A stretch of DNA of 64,000 nucleotides from Halapricum hydrolyticum (lineage in GTDB: Archaea; Halobacteriota; Halobacteria; Halobacteriales; Haloarculaceae), in contig NZ_JAOPKC010000010.1 of assembly GCF_025517535.1 (NCBI RefSeq), positions 36,700 through 100,699 of the forward strand, read 5' to 3'. Below the pieces are notes generated by a model, which saw only the letters and a program-made list of their open reading frames with translations, had not been told where the DNA came from and did no database searches. A program made the position numbers and the translations under genes. Within the stretch, counting starts at the first letter, position 1. Every line of letters begins with the position of its first letter. Shown piece after piece: positions 1 through 8,557 of this stretch.

Positions 1-69
1 GCGATCGTGGTAGCGGCAATTGGATACTTTTTCAAGAAACGTGAAAAGAAAAAATTGAACGCGGCATGA
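1..69 (+). CDS. 3' end of a membrane-anchored protein (partial)
   Basis: An open frame entering from the left edge encodes 22 residues before TGA. It shows a short hydrophobic run (AIVVAAIGYFF) followed by a basic tail (KKREKKKLN), the usual layout of a C-terminal membrane anchor with a cytoplasmic positive tail. The start and function lie outside the window. It sits beside the integrase-bearing accessory patch. It could also be chance, since only 69 bases are visible. Confidence 0.45.
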   Translation, partial: AIVVAAIGYFFKKREKKKLNAA

Positions 70-218
70 TACGAGTGGGAAACTGGAGCTTCTGCGTTGA
101 TGTATCAGCTGTACTGGCCGATTCTATCGACAGAGCTGACTCCGGCGGTGTGCGAGATACGCGCTATCTATCTTGCACGCCAATAAGTACCAATGGAACG
201 TAAATAACACCAAGAGCC

Positions 219-629
219 TTAGGCGAACACATCCGCCAGTCCTTCAACGTCTGCCGGTGTCGTCACAACCCCACTGTGCTGGTCTTTGTTCCTGGGTGAG
301 CCTTTGATCGACAACGTACCGAGCGGCAGCGTGGCGCAAATCCCCTCGATACGCTCTTGGCTATCCGAGCGTAGCACTTCCGAGGGTTCCTGCACCCTCT
401 TGTTCCGTCCTTCGGGGACACCGAGATACAACCACTCGATTTCCGCGTATGCGTGTTCCAGCAATGACCGGACCATTGTGGGGCTATACGTGGTAATCTG
501 GAATCGGTCGGCGTCTCCAAAGCATTGCATCGTCGTTTCCTGTTCGTGCCGCGAAAGTGCAGCGTCCACACGGTCAACCAACTGCTGCCGTGTTCGCATT
601 TCGTCGTCGCTGGCTGTCTGCCGTCCCAT
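219..629 (-). CDS. Hypothetical protein next to integrase fragment
   Basis: A 136-residue acidic, soluble protein that I do not recognise; no membrane segment, cysteine cluster or clear DNA-binding motif is visible. It starts with MGRQTASDDE about 50 bases downstream of the truncated integrase and is read in the same direction, so it may have been the trailing gene of the same integrative element. Codon use and local base composition are less GC-rich than the chromosomal genes further right, fitting an accessory origin. A start at the internal methionine (residue 11) is also possible. Confidence 0.5.
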   Translation of the reverse strand: MGRQTASDDEMRTRQQLVDRVDAALSRHEQETTMQCFGDADRFQITTYSPTMVRSLLEHAYAEIEWLYLGVPEGRNKRVQEPSEVLRSDSQERIEGICATLPLGTLSIKGSPRNKDQHSGVVTTPADVEGLADVFA

Positions 630-679
630 ATCCTTGGATACGGTAGATATTCAAATAGAACGACAGGGCCAGGGGGATT

Positions 680-1129
680 TCAGGCGAAACTCACACCCTC
701 GAAGGCGTCGTTTATCACTTGCTCAGAGGGTGCATTCAGATACGGTTCAATCGCCTGCCAGCTATCCCAGCCACTTACTGCCATCACCACACGCGGGTTC
801 ATACTCTCGTCAACCAGCAACCGCTGTGCATACTGCCTGCGTAGGTCGTGGCTTGAGACATACTGGTAATCCTCTTCGCCGGTCGCTTCGGCTGTGCGTT
901 CTGCCACGCGCTTCACAACGGCTCTGACGCCACTCTCAGACAGGTCTATGAACGGATCAGACGAGCGTAGATCGTTCGCCTGTTGGTATTGGTGTAGATC
1001 CCGCTCGGTTGACGGTAACAAGTAAGCGTCCCGTGGCTTGCCACCGTTACCTGTCGTATCTTTGCCTTCCGGCACGCGCAGGCGGTAGTGTTCTCCGTCG
1101 TCTGTTCGTTTGATGTGCTGCGGCTGTAT
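680..1129 (-). pseudogene. 5'-truncated tyrosine recombinase (integrase) remnant
   Basis: The frame opens only after a stop near 1130 and encodes the C-terminal half of a phage-type integrase: a HYRLRVPEGKDTTGN strand region, the catalytic box SSHDLRRQYAQ (H-x-x-R), a Trp/His-box region (SGWDSW) and the nucleophile region EPYL. The N-terminal SAM-like DNA-binding domain and the first catalytic Arg, normally about 200 residues, are absent and no ATG lies upstream. A GTG at 1075 could start a 131-residue product, but it would lack essential parts. It is therefore read as a broken integrase left by an older integration or deletion. Confidence 0.75.
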
Positions 1130-1203
1130 CTATGGTATCTTGGAGGCACGAAGACCCGGTCTAATTAAAGCGAACGGGGATAAGCGAGGGCCAGAGTACA
1201 AAA

Positions 1204-2046
1204 TCACTCAGTCGAAATAGAAACGCCAAGTTCATCTTCGATTACGGACCGACGAACAACAGTATAATTTTGACTTTCATTATAGTATTCGTCGCCGTCT
1301 GAAATATATTGATCAGCAGACTCACCCTGCGCTAACAACCGTGCTGCAATCTCGTACTGCCGATTAGCACTTGCCATCAGATCCATCGCGCGCTCAGCGT
1401 CGCTGAAGTAGGACAGAATATCTGTATATCCAAACTCACTCGCACGATCATATGCATTGTTAAATAAGACAGCGGATCCATCATATTGGCCGAATGCGGT
1501 TGCGAACGACTCTGCTGCTAAAATATAGTCCTCATTAACAAAGTTATCATAGCCATTGTTATACGACGAGACAGCAGCATTTTGGAGAGTGATTCCATAT
1601 CCGTAGAACCAAATCACGAGTCTTTTCTTTTGGTCTTCAGTAGTAGTCTTTTGGGTCGTCAGTGATTCTTCGAGATTCTGTACGGACTGATTTCTCGATT
1701 CAAGTACTGACTCAAGATCCTGTATCGTCTGGTTCTTCGAATTAAGAGCGGACTGGACCGCCGTTAATTCACTCTCCAAGTCCCCAACTTGCTCCTCATA
1801 CTCTGTAATCGTCTGCCGGGCGGCTGCCAAATCATCTTCACTTGCGTTTAATTCTGAACGGGCGTCTGCAAGCGATCCCTTCGCCTGACTCAGCTCATTT
1901 TCAACCTCAGTCAATTGCGACTGCGCAGCTGAAAGTCGCTGCTGAACAGTCTTGTATTCATTTTGGCTTGGTCCGTCAGAATTGCATCCGGCAATCGTTG
2001 TACCAAGCACTGTAGCCCCGGACAGTAAGAATGATCGTCTGTCCAT
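1204..2046 (-). CDS. Tat-secreted lipoprotein with long coiled coil
   Basis: This 280-residue protein begins MDRRSFLLSG, a twin-arginine signal, followed by a hydrophobic stretch and the lipobox TIAGC, so Cys21 is the probable lipid attachment site and the protein should be anchored outside the membrane. Residues about 30-135 are a heptad-rich coiled coil (many Q, S, E, L). The remaining 145 residues look helical and Tyr/Asn/Asp-rich. No enzyme motif is seen. It lies between two integrase genes and is markedly AT-richer than the surrounding chromosome, so it is probably element cargo. The function is unknown; a cell-surface or superinfection role would be speculation. Confidence 0.8.
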   Translation of the reverse strand: MDRRSFLLSGATVLGTTIAGCNSDGPSQNEYKTVQQRLSAAQSQLTEVENELSQAKGSLADARSELNASEDDLAAARQTITEYEEQVGDLESELTAVQSALNSKNQTIQDLESVLESRNQSVQNLEESLTTQKTTTEDQKKRLVIWFYGYGITLQNAAVSSYNNGYDNFVNEDYILAAESFATAFGQYDGSAVLFNNAYDRASEFGYTDILSYFSDAERAMDLMASANRQYEIAARLLAQGESADQYISDGDEYYNESQNYTVVRRSVIEDELGVSISTE

Positions 2047-2280
2047 ATATGAACACAGACTCGTTTGACAATAAAACTAATCCAGACACGAAGACGGTAT
2101 CCAAACGGACAAGAGAAAATAGCCAGACAGGAGTCTTTCGGACAATGACTGACATCGTAGATTAGCCATTCTCGCGCCGAAACACGGGTGGTAGCGTAGT
2201 TCTCCCAGGACTAGGTTTCGGTGGAGGTCGTCAGAGGAAGGGGGGAGAGCACACAGGATACCGTCTAATCGGTCAATGCG

Positions 2281-3591
2281 CTATTCGTCTTCGGCCAGCA
2301 TTTCCAGCTTGTTCATCAAATCGGCGGCTAGTTTCGGATCGTCGTTCACTGCCTGTGCTATCTTATCGGCGTCCTTGTACTCTTCGAGGGTGTCTGCCTC
2401 TTCTTTCGCTTCACGGGTTTGCTCTTCTATCTGGTCCTGTGCCTGTTTCGCGTCCGGTGCAACGACAGTCCCACACGACGGACAGGCTTTGTCTGACGGG
2501 TCTAATTCGTTCAGACAGTCGGGATTCGGGCATTCACGGCGTCCAACTGCCGGGGTATCGTCAGGCTCACGGCGTCCCATAGCTACCTCGGCGTCAGCGA
2601 TGTAATCTTCATCCGTCAAGTGCTGATACGTCGTTTCCATCACTGTCGAGTCGCTTGAATGGCCAATGAGGAATTTGATAGTCGAATCATCCATGTTGTA
2701 ATCCCGCTTGCACATCGTCACGAACGAATGGCGGAAGTTGTGGGGATTCACTGGCTTGTCAACCCCGGCTTTCTCGCCTATCTTCCGTAATCGCTGCCGG
2801 ATCGTCTGTTGAGCCATTTGTTCGCCCGGCGTAGCCTTGTTGTTGTTCACAGTCGCGGTTATCAGGTAGTCCTCGGGGTTCCCGGTCGGGTGAAAGTCAA
2901 GCCAGTTCTTGACCGGGCCAGCAGCACCCAACAACGGACGCTTCTTACCGACTTTATCGGCTCCCTTGAGTCCGTTGGCGTCTGTGTTCAACCAGTAAAC
3001 GCCTTCTTTCACATCCACGTCTTTCACTCGAAGTGTCTGAATCGCCCGGACGCGCTGGCCAGTGTTCAAGAGTAGTTCAAACAGGGCTTCGTCACGCGGG
3101 TTATCAATCACATCACGCATTGCCTCGATATCGGAATTGTCGAACATATCCCGTTCATCAACCGACTGGCTCCCCTTCGGTGGCTGGCTCACGGGAATGT
3201 CGTCAGCATCAAGATCCATCTTGTGGTGGCGAATAAACGCCTTCGCTGCACTCTGGAACTGTACCATTGTGCCCGTCGCAAACCCGTCGTCTTTCACATC
3301 GGGGTGTTTTCCGTTCGCAAACTGGCTTAGAAGCCGTTGTAACTCCCGCTGCGTGATTGTCTGAAACTCACCGTCATATGCCTCAGCCAGTCGCCGGAGC
3401 CGCGTGGTATAGTTCTCAGTGGTCGCTTCGGACTTAGTACCGATAGGGGATGTGTGGCGTAGGTCGCTTTCGTCAATCCCGAAGCTCATTTGCAGGATGT
3501 GTTTTTTCTCGCGGTTCGTAAGTTGCTTCGAGTCAAGGATTTTCGACCGGCGGCGTTCCAACCGGGTACGATAGCTATCAGACCGGGCCAT
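2281..3591 (-). CDS. Tyrosine recombinase/integrase with C-terminal zinc ribbon
   Basis: The 436-residue protein has an N-terminal SAM-like core-binding region (about residues 50-130) and a complete catalytic domain: Arg180 in NTGQRVRA, His284/Arg287/His288 in PHNFRHS, His311 in IGHSS and the nucleophile Tyr322 in TTYQHL. After it come two Cys pairs (CPNPDC and CPSC, residues 354-373) forming a zinc ribbon, and a Glu-rich helical tail. Integrases of this kind insert and excise archaeal genomic elements. An alternative start seven codons upstream (3612) exists; MARSDSYR is preferred because the family usually begins there. Its catalytic set is intact, unlike the fragment near 1 kb. Confidence 0.9.
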   Translation of the reverse strand: MARSDSYRTRLERRRSKILDSKQLTNREKKHILQMSFGIDESDLRHTSPIGTKSEATTENYTTRLRRLAEAYDGEFQTITQRELQRLLSQFANGKHPDVKDDGFATGTMVQFQSAAKAFIRHHKMDLDADDIPVSQPPKGSQSVDERDMFDNSDIEAMRDVIDNPRDEALFELLLNTGQRVRAIQTLRVKDVDVKEGVYWLNTDANGLKGADKVGKKRPLLGAAGPVKNWLDFHPTGNPEDYLITATVNNNKATPGEQMAQQTIRQRLRKIGEKAGVDKPVNPHNFRHSFVTMCKRDYNMDDSTIKFLIGHSSDSTVMETTYQHLTDEDYIADAEVAMGRREPDDTPAVGRRECPNPDCLNELDPSDKACPSCGTVVAPDAKQAQDQIEEQTREAKEEADTLEEYKDADKIAQAVNDDPKLAADLMNKLEMLAEDE

Positions 3592-3799
3592 ATTGATACC
3601 ACTATAGCCCATCCACTTGAATCTACTTACCCAAGTGAACCATATCGAAAAGTGCGGCTACACAGAGTGGAACTGAGCGGTTCCTGAACTCGGGATCGCC
3701 CGGGACGGCCTGATTCTTCGATGGGATGCACCCGCAAGACGCAACGATAGCAGCCGCTACAGACCAAGATCCTGTATCGCGATGAGGGCATGACAGCTG

Positions 3800-4975
3800 T
3801 CACTGCCGGTCGTTCTCTGTCAACGTTTCGTGGATGCCGAGCACCAGAGCGGGCACGACGAGCATGAAGAGGTGCTCTTCGATGGGGATTCCCAGAAGAT
3901 CGACTCCCGTGTGCAGCCTGATGGCGAACACGCCGACTTCGAGCGTGTACCAGTCCCAGAGATACGCGATGGGGTACAGGACTGCGATGGTCCGGGCCGC
4001 TTGGGCCAGTGCGTCGGCACGGACCAGCAGCGCGAGCGCCACGCTGCCGAAGAGGACCTCGGTCGCGAGGTACGTGTACGGTCCCAGCACACTGATGTCG
4101 ATGGGGGGCGGGCCGGCGAACGGCCGATACCACAGTGCGACGAGCAGCAACGCGAGGAGGACGTACGCGCCACGGACCAGCAGCATCGTCGCCACCCGCG
4201 GCCCGGCGCGTCGGCTGATCGCCGCGACGGCACCGAACGCGAACGCTGCCAGGACGGTCCCGGTGGGGAACACGCCGACTGCCGCCAGGGCGACCAGCAG
4301 GCCGGCACCTGCCGCCAGCAGTGCGTACGCCACCTGACGGGCGCGGACCGGCCCGAGAACGACCGCGACGGTCCGCTTGTCGATCGAACGGTCGTACGCC
4401 AGGTCCTGCGCGTCGTCGATCACTTTGATGCCCAACAGAACCACGACCAGCACGCTTGCCAGCCCGAAGACGGTCGGTCCGAACGGGGCCCCCTGGGCGA
4501 CGTGGCCGCCGAGCAGTGCGAGTCCGATCCCGGCAGGATACCCGCCTGTCGCCGAGATGGGGCCGGTGTCCAGCTGGGGTGCGTGGAAGTATCCAAGCGC
4601 CCAGGTCGGCGCTGTCAGCGCGACGGCTACGAGTCCGGCCGTCGACCACAGTCCCGCGATAGCGGCCGCAAACACCGCGCTGGCACCGACCAGTGCGACA
4701 CGACAGCCCGTCACCGAGAGCGGGTGGTCGTCGTCCTCGCCGCGGACGAAGAAATCGACGTAGCCGTCCTTGACATGGGCCGTGTAGACGGCCGCGAAGA
4801 TCGCCAGCGCGTGCAGCGCGGCGACGGTCGGCGCGAACGTACCCGTCGACCGGGCAGCGAGAAGTGACCCCGTCAGCGAAACCGCGACAGGCGGCAGCAT
4901 AAACACCGGGTGGACCTGCGACGCCAGCGCCCTGATCGCGGGGACGATTCCGGTCTGGTGGCGGGCGATTGCCAT
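3800..4975 (-). CDS. UbiA prenyltransferase fused to one lycopene-cyclase domain
   Basis: This 391-residue integral membrane protein has about nine to eleven helices. Residues 20-290 form a UbiA-type prenyltransferase with two aspartate motifs, VKDGYVDFF (Asp70/Asp74) and DDAQDLAYD (Asp187-195), which bind Mg-diphosphate of an isoprenoid donor. Residues 299-385 match a single copy of the lycopene-cyclase repeat, including WDWYTLEVGVF and PIEEHLFML, which in CrtY proteins occurs as a tandem pair. The substrate is not known; a C40/C50 carotenoid or related isoprenoid is inferred. The ATG at 4975 is chosen because upstream codons overlap the radB promoter region. It is divergent from radB. Confidence 0.85.
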   Translation of the reverse strand: MAIARHQTGIVPAIRALASQVHPVFMLPPVAVSLTGSLLAARSTGTFAPTVAALHALAIFAAVYTAHVKDGYVDFFVRGEDDDHPLSVTGCRVALVGASAVFAAAIAGLWSTAGLVAVALTAPTWALGYFHAPQLDTGPISATGGYPAGIGLALLGGHVAQGAPFGPTVFGLASVLVVVLLGIKVIDDAQDLAYDRSIDKRTVAVVLGPVRARQVAYALLAAGAGLLVALAAVGVFPTGTVLAAFAFGAVAAISRRAGPRVATMLLVRGAYVLLALLLVALWYRPFAGPPPIDISVLGPYTYLATEVLFGSVALALLVRADALAQAARTIAVLYPIAYLWDWYTLEVGVFAIRLHTGVDLLGIPIEEHLFMLVVPALVLGIHETLTENDRQ

Positions 4976-5120
4976 AGACGTGTCTTGGTATCTAATCACA
5001 AAGTCTGTGTGACGTTCCCAAATGTTGCTGGCACGCACCCAGCAGCGGCCTCGGCCTCGGCCTCGGAGTACCCTGCCGATCATGCGAGCGTTTTTGAGCG
5101 TCGCCGACGAACTGGCGAGC

Positions 5121-5804
5121 GTGTCAGAGCCGATTCCGACGGGCTGTTCGCCCATCGACGACCTCCTTGACGGTGGCTTTCCGCGCGGTGCTGCGACCCA
5201 GATTTACGGCCAGCCAGCCTCCGGTAAGACGAATCTCGCACTCGGCGCTGCTGTCGAAGTCGCCGCACGTGGCTCGTCGGCGCTGTTCATCGACACCGAA
5301 GGTGTCTCCGCTGATCGGATGGAACAACTGGCGTCGGCTCGTGGCGAGGTCGAGACTATCGCCTCGAACATCATCGTCTCGGAGGCGACGACCTTCGAGG
5401 AACAGGAGCAGGCGGTCAAAGACGCCGCTGACCTCGCGAGCCAGGTCGAGTTGATCGTCCTGGACAGCGCGACCGGGTTCTACCGGCTGGAGCGCACCGA
5501 ACAGGAGGAGGGTGAAGCTCTCCGGGCGGTCGCGCGCCAGATCACGCATCTGCTCGCACAGGCCCGCAAACACGATCTCTCGGTCGTATTCACGAACCAG
5601 GTCTACACGGACCCCGAAAGCGACGGGACGCGCGCGCTTGGCGGCCACACCCTCAACCACTGGTCGGCGATCATCCTCCGGCTCGACCGCTTCCGGAGCG
5701 GCAACAGGCGTGGGACGCTCGAAAAACACCAGTCCAAAGCCGCTGGCGACACGGTGACCTTCCAGATCACTGGCGATGGGCTGGAAGCTGTCGAGGAATT
5801 CTGA
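5121..5804 (+). CDS. radB: DNA repair and recombination protein RadB
   Basis: RadB is the archaeal RecA/RadA paralogue that assists RadA in homologous recombination. The 227-residue product has only the core ATPase domain: Walker A GQPASGKT at residues 30-37, Walker B LIVLDSATG, and the conserved opening PIPTGCSPIDDLLDGG. It lacks the N-terminal helix-hairpin-helix domain of RadA, as expected. The GTG at 5121 is preferred because family members start there and a T-rich element lies about 27 bases upstream, suggesting a leaderless message; an in-frame ATG at 5082 would add 13 residues. Its 3' end faces a RAD55-like gene. Confidence 0.93.
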   Translation: MSEPIPTGCSPIDDLLDGGFPRGAATQIYGQPASGKTNLALGAAVEVAARGSSALFIDTEGVSADRMEQLASARGEVETIASNIIVSEATTFEEQEQAVKDAADLASQVELIVLDSATGFYRLERTEQEEGEALRAVARQITHLLAQARKHDLSVVFTNQVYTDPESDGTRALGGHTLNHWSAIILRLDRFRSGNRRGTLEKHQSKAAGDTVTFQITGDGLEAVEEF

Positions 5805-5903
5805 AACGCCGTTCGAGAGGAGGGGCATCTCATACCGATTATTGTGCCTATTTACCGTTTCGGCCGCCCCATATCGGCTGGAACAGACGTCCAACAATCC
5901 GTA

Positions 5904-6533
5904 TCAGGCGATGTCCCGACTCGTGTCGATCGAAACTTCTTCGACGAGGTTGAGTTTGATGACGTTCGTCGGCGCGCGGCCGCCACGGAACTTGGGAATT
6001 GCCATCCTGTTTTCGACCTCGTCGCCCTCGATCGCCGTGTCCATCTGGAAGATGACGTCCGCGAAGTGCTCGGTCGTATCTCGGAGCGGCGGCACTGACC
6101 GCCCGTCCAGGCAGTGCAGCACCGCGAGGCTCCCGGTATTGAAGATGTGGTTCTGCAGGTCGTTCATGAAGCTGCGAAAGCGGGACGGTGGTTCCTGCTC
6201 TTCGAGTACGTTCAGCGGGTCGATGATGAGATTCGAGGTTTCCGGGAGTGCGCTGACGAGCTTGCTGGCGTTGTCGAGGGGCGCTTCGCCGGAGACGTGT
6301 CGAATCGTCGGTTCGCCAGTGTTCGTCGGCGAGTTTTTGAGACTGTCTCTGATCGCCTGCTCGGAACGGTCCAGCGACAGGTACAGCGTCCCCCGAGTTG
6401 CCGTCAATTCGTAGAGAAATAACTCCGCCTGGCTCGCTGGATTGGCGTTCAACACGACGATGCTTCCGGCCGGGATCCCTCCGTCGAGCTTTCTATCGAG
6501 GACGTCGATCCCGGTCCGGAGCCGGTCCTGCAT
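5904..6533 (-). CDS. RAD55/KaiC-like protein with degenerate P-loop
   Basis: The 209-residue protein has the RecA-fold order of KaiC/RAD55 proteins: RTGIDVLDRKLDGGIPAGSIVVL at the start, a Walker-B-like strand NLIIDPLN and a late region (FRGGRAPTNVIKLN) typical of RAD55 family ends. The Walker A loop reads NANPASQAE, without the GKT needed for normal ATP binding, so catalytic activity is doubtful. Haloarchaea carry many such proteins, often called HTR-like and thought to act in signalling; the role here is inferred. It is convergent with radB. An AT-rich box on the minus strand about 39 bases upstream of the start could be its TATA element. Confidence 0.8.
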   Translation of the reverse strand: MQDRLRTGIDVLDRKLDGGIPAGSIVVLNANPASQAELFLYELTATRGTLYLSLDRSEQAIRDSLKNSPTNTGEPTIRHVSGEAPLDNASKLVSALPETSNLIIDPLNVLEEQEPPSRFRSFMNDLQNHIFNTGSLAVLHCLDGRSVPPLRDTTEHFADVIFQMDTAIEGDEVENRMAIPKFRGGRAPTNVIKLNLVEEVSIDTSRDIA

Positions 6534-6760
6534 AGATCATTTTGACCGTTTGTTTTGCATGGGATTAAATATTGTGTTCGCTGTATCAGCGCGGCGTTGC
6601 AGGTCTCTCGCGGTCTATCGGCGTTTCATCTGGAGATATCTGAATGTCCGGTTGGCCGACTATTCGAGAAGGCGTTGTTGGCGCTGATCGGCTGGACTGC
6701 CGATGGCCCCACCGGATCCGATCGGCTGGACGACGACCTGCCCGAAACCGGCCGATCAGT

Positions 6761-7789
6761 TCACCGATGCCCCCAGCGCTTCCCCTCCTCGGCGTATCTC
6801 GCATCCACGATGCGGTTGAATTGGTCGTCGGACAGCGAGATGTCCACCGCGCCGACGTTCTCCTCAAGTTGTTCGGTCGTTCGGGCACCGACGATCGGGA
6901 TCGTCGTGAAATCGGGCTGTTCGATCAGCCAGCGCAGTGCCACCTGTGCGGGCGTCGCGTCGAGTTCGTCCGAGATCGCACGGATCTCGTCCAGTACGTG
7001 CCAGCCTCGTTCGGAGAGGTAATAGTCCTCGAACCTGCCGTCGAGACTTCCGCGGGCTCCGTCCGGCCCCTCGAACGCCGTGGGATCGTCCTCGTCGACG
7101 CGCTCGTATTTGCCCGTCAGAAATCCGCCCGCGAGCGGCGAGTACGGACACACTGCCAGATCCTGGTCGGCACAGACGTCGAGATAGTCTTTCACGTCGT
7201 CGCGATATCCCGCGTGGAAGAGCGGCTGTGTCACGTCGAACCGGGCGAGATCCTCGACGTCGCTCTTCCAGAGCGCTTTCGTCAACTGCCAGCCCGCCAT
7301 CGTCGACGCGCCGAGATAGTTGACTTTCCCCTCCCGGACGAGGTCGTTCAACGTCCGAAGGGTCTTCTCGATCGGCGTCTCCTCGTCCCAGCGATGGATG
7401 TAGTACAGGTCGAGGTAGTCCGTTCCCAGTCGTTCCAGCGTCCCCTCGATCTGTGCGCGGATGTGCTTCCGACCCAGACCCCGGTCGTTCGGCCCGGGTT
7501 CGCCCCAGCCGTCGAACGGGAAGTACACCTTCGAGGCGATGACGACGTCCTCGCGGTCGCGGCTGGCCAGCCACTCGCCGACGTACTCCTCGCTTGTCCC
7601 GTGTGGTGTCCCGTAGACGTTGGCCGTGTCGATGAAGTTGATCCCGTGCTCCCAGGCCGCGTCGAGTAACTCGTGTGCCTGTTCGCGGTCAGTTTCGACG
7701 ACGCCGCCGGTCTCGCGACCGAATCGCCACGTGCCGAAACACAGCTGCGAGACGCGCGTGCCCGTCGCCCCGAGTGTCGTATACTCCAT
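6761..7789 (-). CDS. Aldo/keto reductase
   Basis: This 342-residue TIM-barrel oxidoreductase is predicted to reduce aldehydes or ketones with NADPH. The catalytic tetrad is visible: Asp and Tyr in DTANVYG, Lys in ASKVYFP and His in YIHRWDE. The C-terminal cofactor region IPIVGARTTEQLEEN is typical of the family. The length is normal. The substrate cannot be told from sequence. It is probably a single-gene unit: 227 non-coding bases separate it from the upstream end of the RAD55-like gene, and the neighbour on the other side is divergent. A second, different family member lies at 52-53 kb. Confidence 0.93.
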   Translation of the reverse strand: MEYTTLGATGTRVSQLCFGTWRFGRETGGVVETDREQAHELLDAAWEHGINFIDTANVYGTPHGTSEEYVGEWLASRDREDVVIASKVYFPFDGWGEPGPNDRGLGRKHIRAQIEGTLERLGTDYLDLYYIHRWDEETPIEKTLRTLNDLVREGKVNYLGASTMAGWQLTKALWKSDVEDLARFDVTQPLFHAGYRDDVKDYLDVCADQDLAVCPYSPLAGGFLTGKYERVDEDDPTAFEGPDGARGSLDGRFEDYYLSERGWHVLDEIRAISDELDATPAQVALRWLIEQPDFTTIPIVGARTTEQLEENVGAVDISLSDDQFNRIVDARYAEEGKRWGHR

Positions 7790-7894
7790 ACCCCTGGGAG
7801 TACTCTGCCAGGAAACCTATAATTACTGGGCGCTGGTGTCCTCGCTTCGACCAGTCGTCGAAAGGTGTTTCCCGGTCCCGGAGTATCACCGCGT

Positions 7895-8233
7895 ATGAGC
7901 CTCGATGATCTCGACGAAGACATCACTGACGTGGCAGGCGAACTCGGCGAGTCGATCGACGTCACCCTCGATCGGGAGACGCGAACCGAACTGGCGATGC
8001 TGACCGCTGCGCTCGGACCGACCGACCCCGACGAACTCGTCCGGCGGGCCGTCCACGCGTTCTTCCAGCAGCAGGTCGATACCGGACGGCTCGACTTCCA
8101 GCTCCGCGATCAGTACGACGTGACCTACGACGAATATCTCTCCGGCATGACCTTCGACGAGATGACTGGCGGGACGGGCGGCATTGGCGGCGCCACCCAG
8201 GGCGATCCGGACGACCGCCGATACCAGTTCTGA
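7895..8233 (+). CDS. Haloarchaeal hypothetical protein, short helical
   Basis: A 112-residue acidic protein beginning MSLDDLDEDITDVAGEL. The middle (VTLDRETRTELAMLTAALGPTDPDELVRRAVHAFFQQQ) looks like an amphipathic strand-helix-helix and loosely resembles ribbon-helix-helix proteins, which would make it a possible DNA-binding or dimerising protein. The tail is Gly-rich. I do not recognise a named family. The ATG at 7895 is used rather than an upstream one at 7865 because the extra residues (MFPGPGVSPR) are not acidic and overlap the likely promoter. It is divergent from the aldo/keto reductase. Confidence 0.75.
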   Translation: MSLDDLDEDITDVAGELGESIDVTLDRETRTELAMLTAALGPTDPDELVRRAVHAFFQQQVDTGRLDFQLRDQYDVTYDEYLSGMTFDEMTGGTGGIGGATQGDPDDRRYQF

Positions 8234-8247
8234 TCCCGGTAGAACGT

Positions 8248-8445
8248 TTACTTGAGTACTTCACCGATCCGCTGTGGCTCGCCCGAGAGGTTCGGGTTTT
8301 TCTCGACGATCTTGAGCACTTCGTGGTCGGTCACGTCGGGATAGGGCTTTTCGATCGCGTCCTCGATGAGAGACTTCTCCAGGCGGAACTCGTGACCCTC
8401 GTAGATCACGTCCACACCCTGCTCGTCGAACGACAGCACTGTCAT
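8248..8445 (-). CDS. Small haloarchaeal protein (DUF5800-like)
   Basis: A 65-residue protein, MTVLSFDEQGVDVIYEGHEF and onward, with a short beta-rich start and a helix containing DVTDHEVLKIVE. It resembles a small conserved haloarchaeal family that I recall as DUF5800; the family number is from memory. No cysteines or membrane segment are present, and the function is unknown. It is convergent with the preceding gene and divergent from the bactofilin-like gene, so it is probably transcribed alone. Confidence 0.75.
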   Translation of the reverse strand: MTVLSFDEQGVDVIYEGHEFRLEKSLIEDAIEKPYPDVTDHEVLKIVEKNPNLSGEPQRIGEVLK

Positions 8446-8557
8446 TGCCAGCGTATTGGTCCCGGAGCCTCAAAACGAGCCCGATCGCGATGGGCGTCAG
8501 ACGCCCGGCAGACGCCCGGCAGACACGTGCTATGGCTTTAATACGGACGATCGACGT

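Noticed and set aside
3627..4649. Long minus-strand frame over the UbiA/lycopene-cyclase gene
   Set aside because: Arg/Pro/Gly-rich shadow of the real gene in another frame, typical of high-GC DNA.
6534..6760. Repeated GATCGGCTGGAC words upstream of the RAD55-like gene
   Set aside because: Only two imperfect copies in a short GC-rich gap; no pattern beyond chance could be supported.
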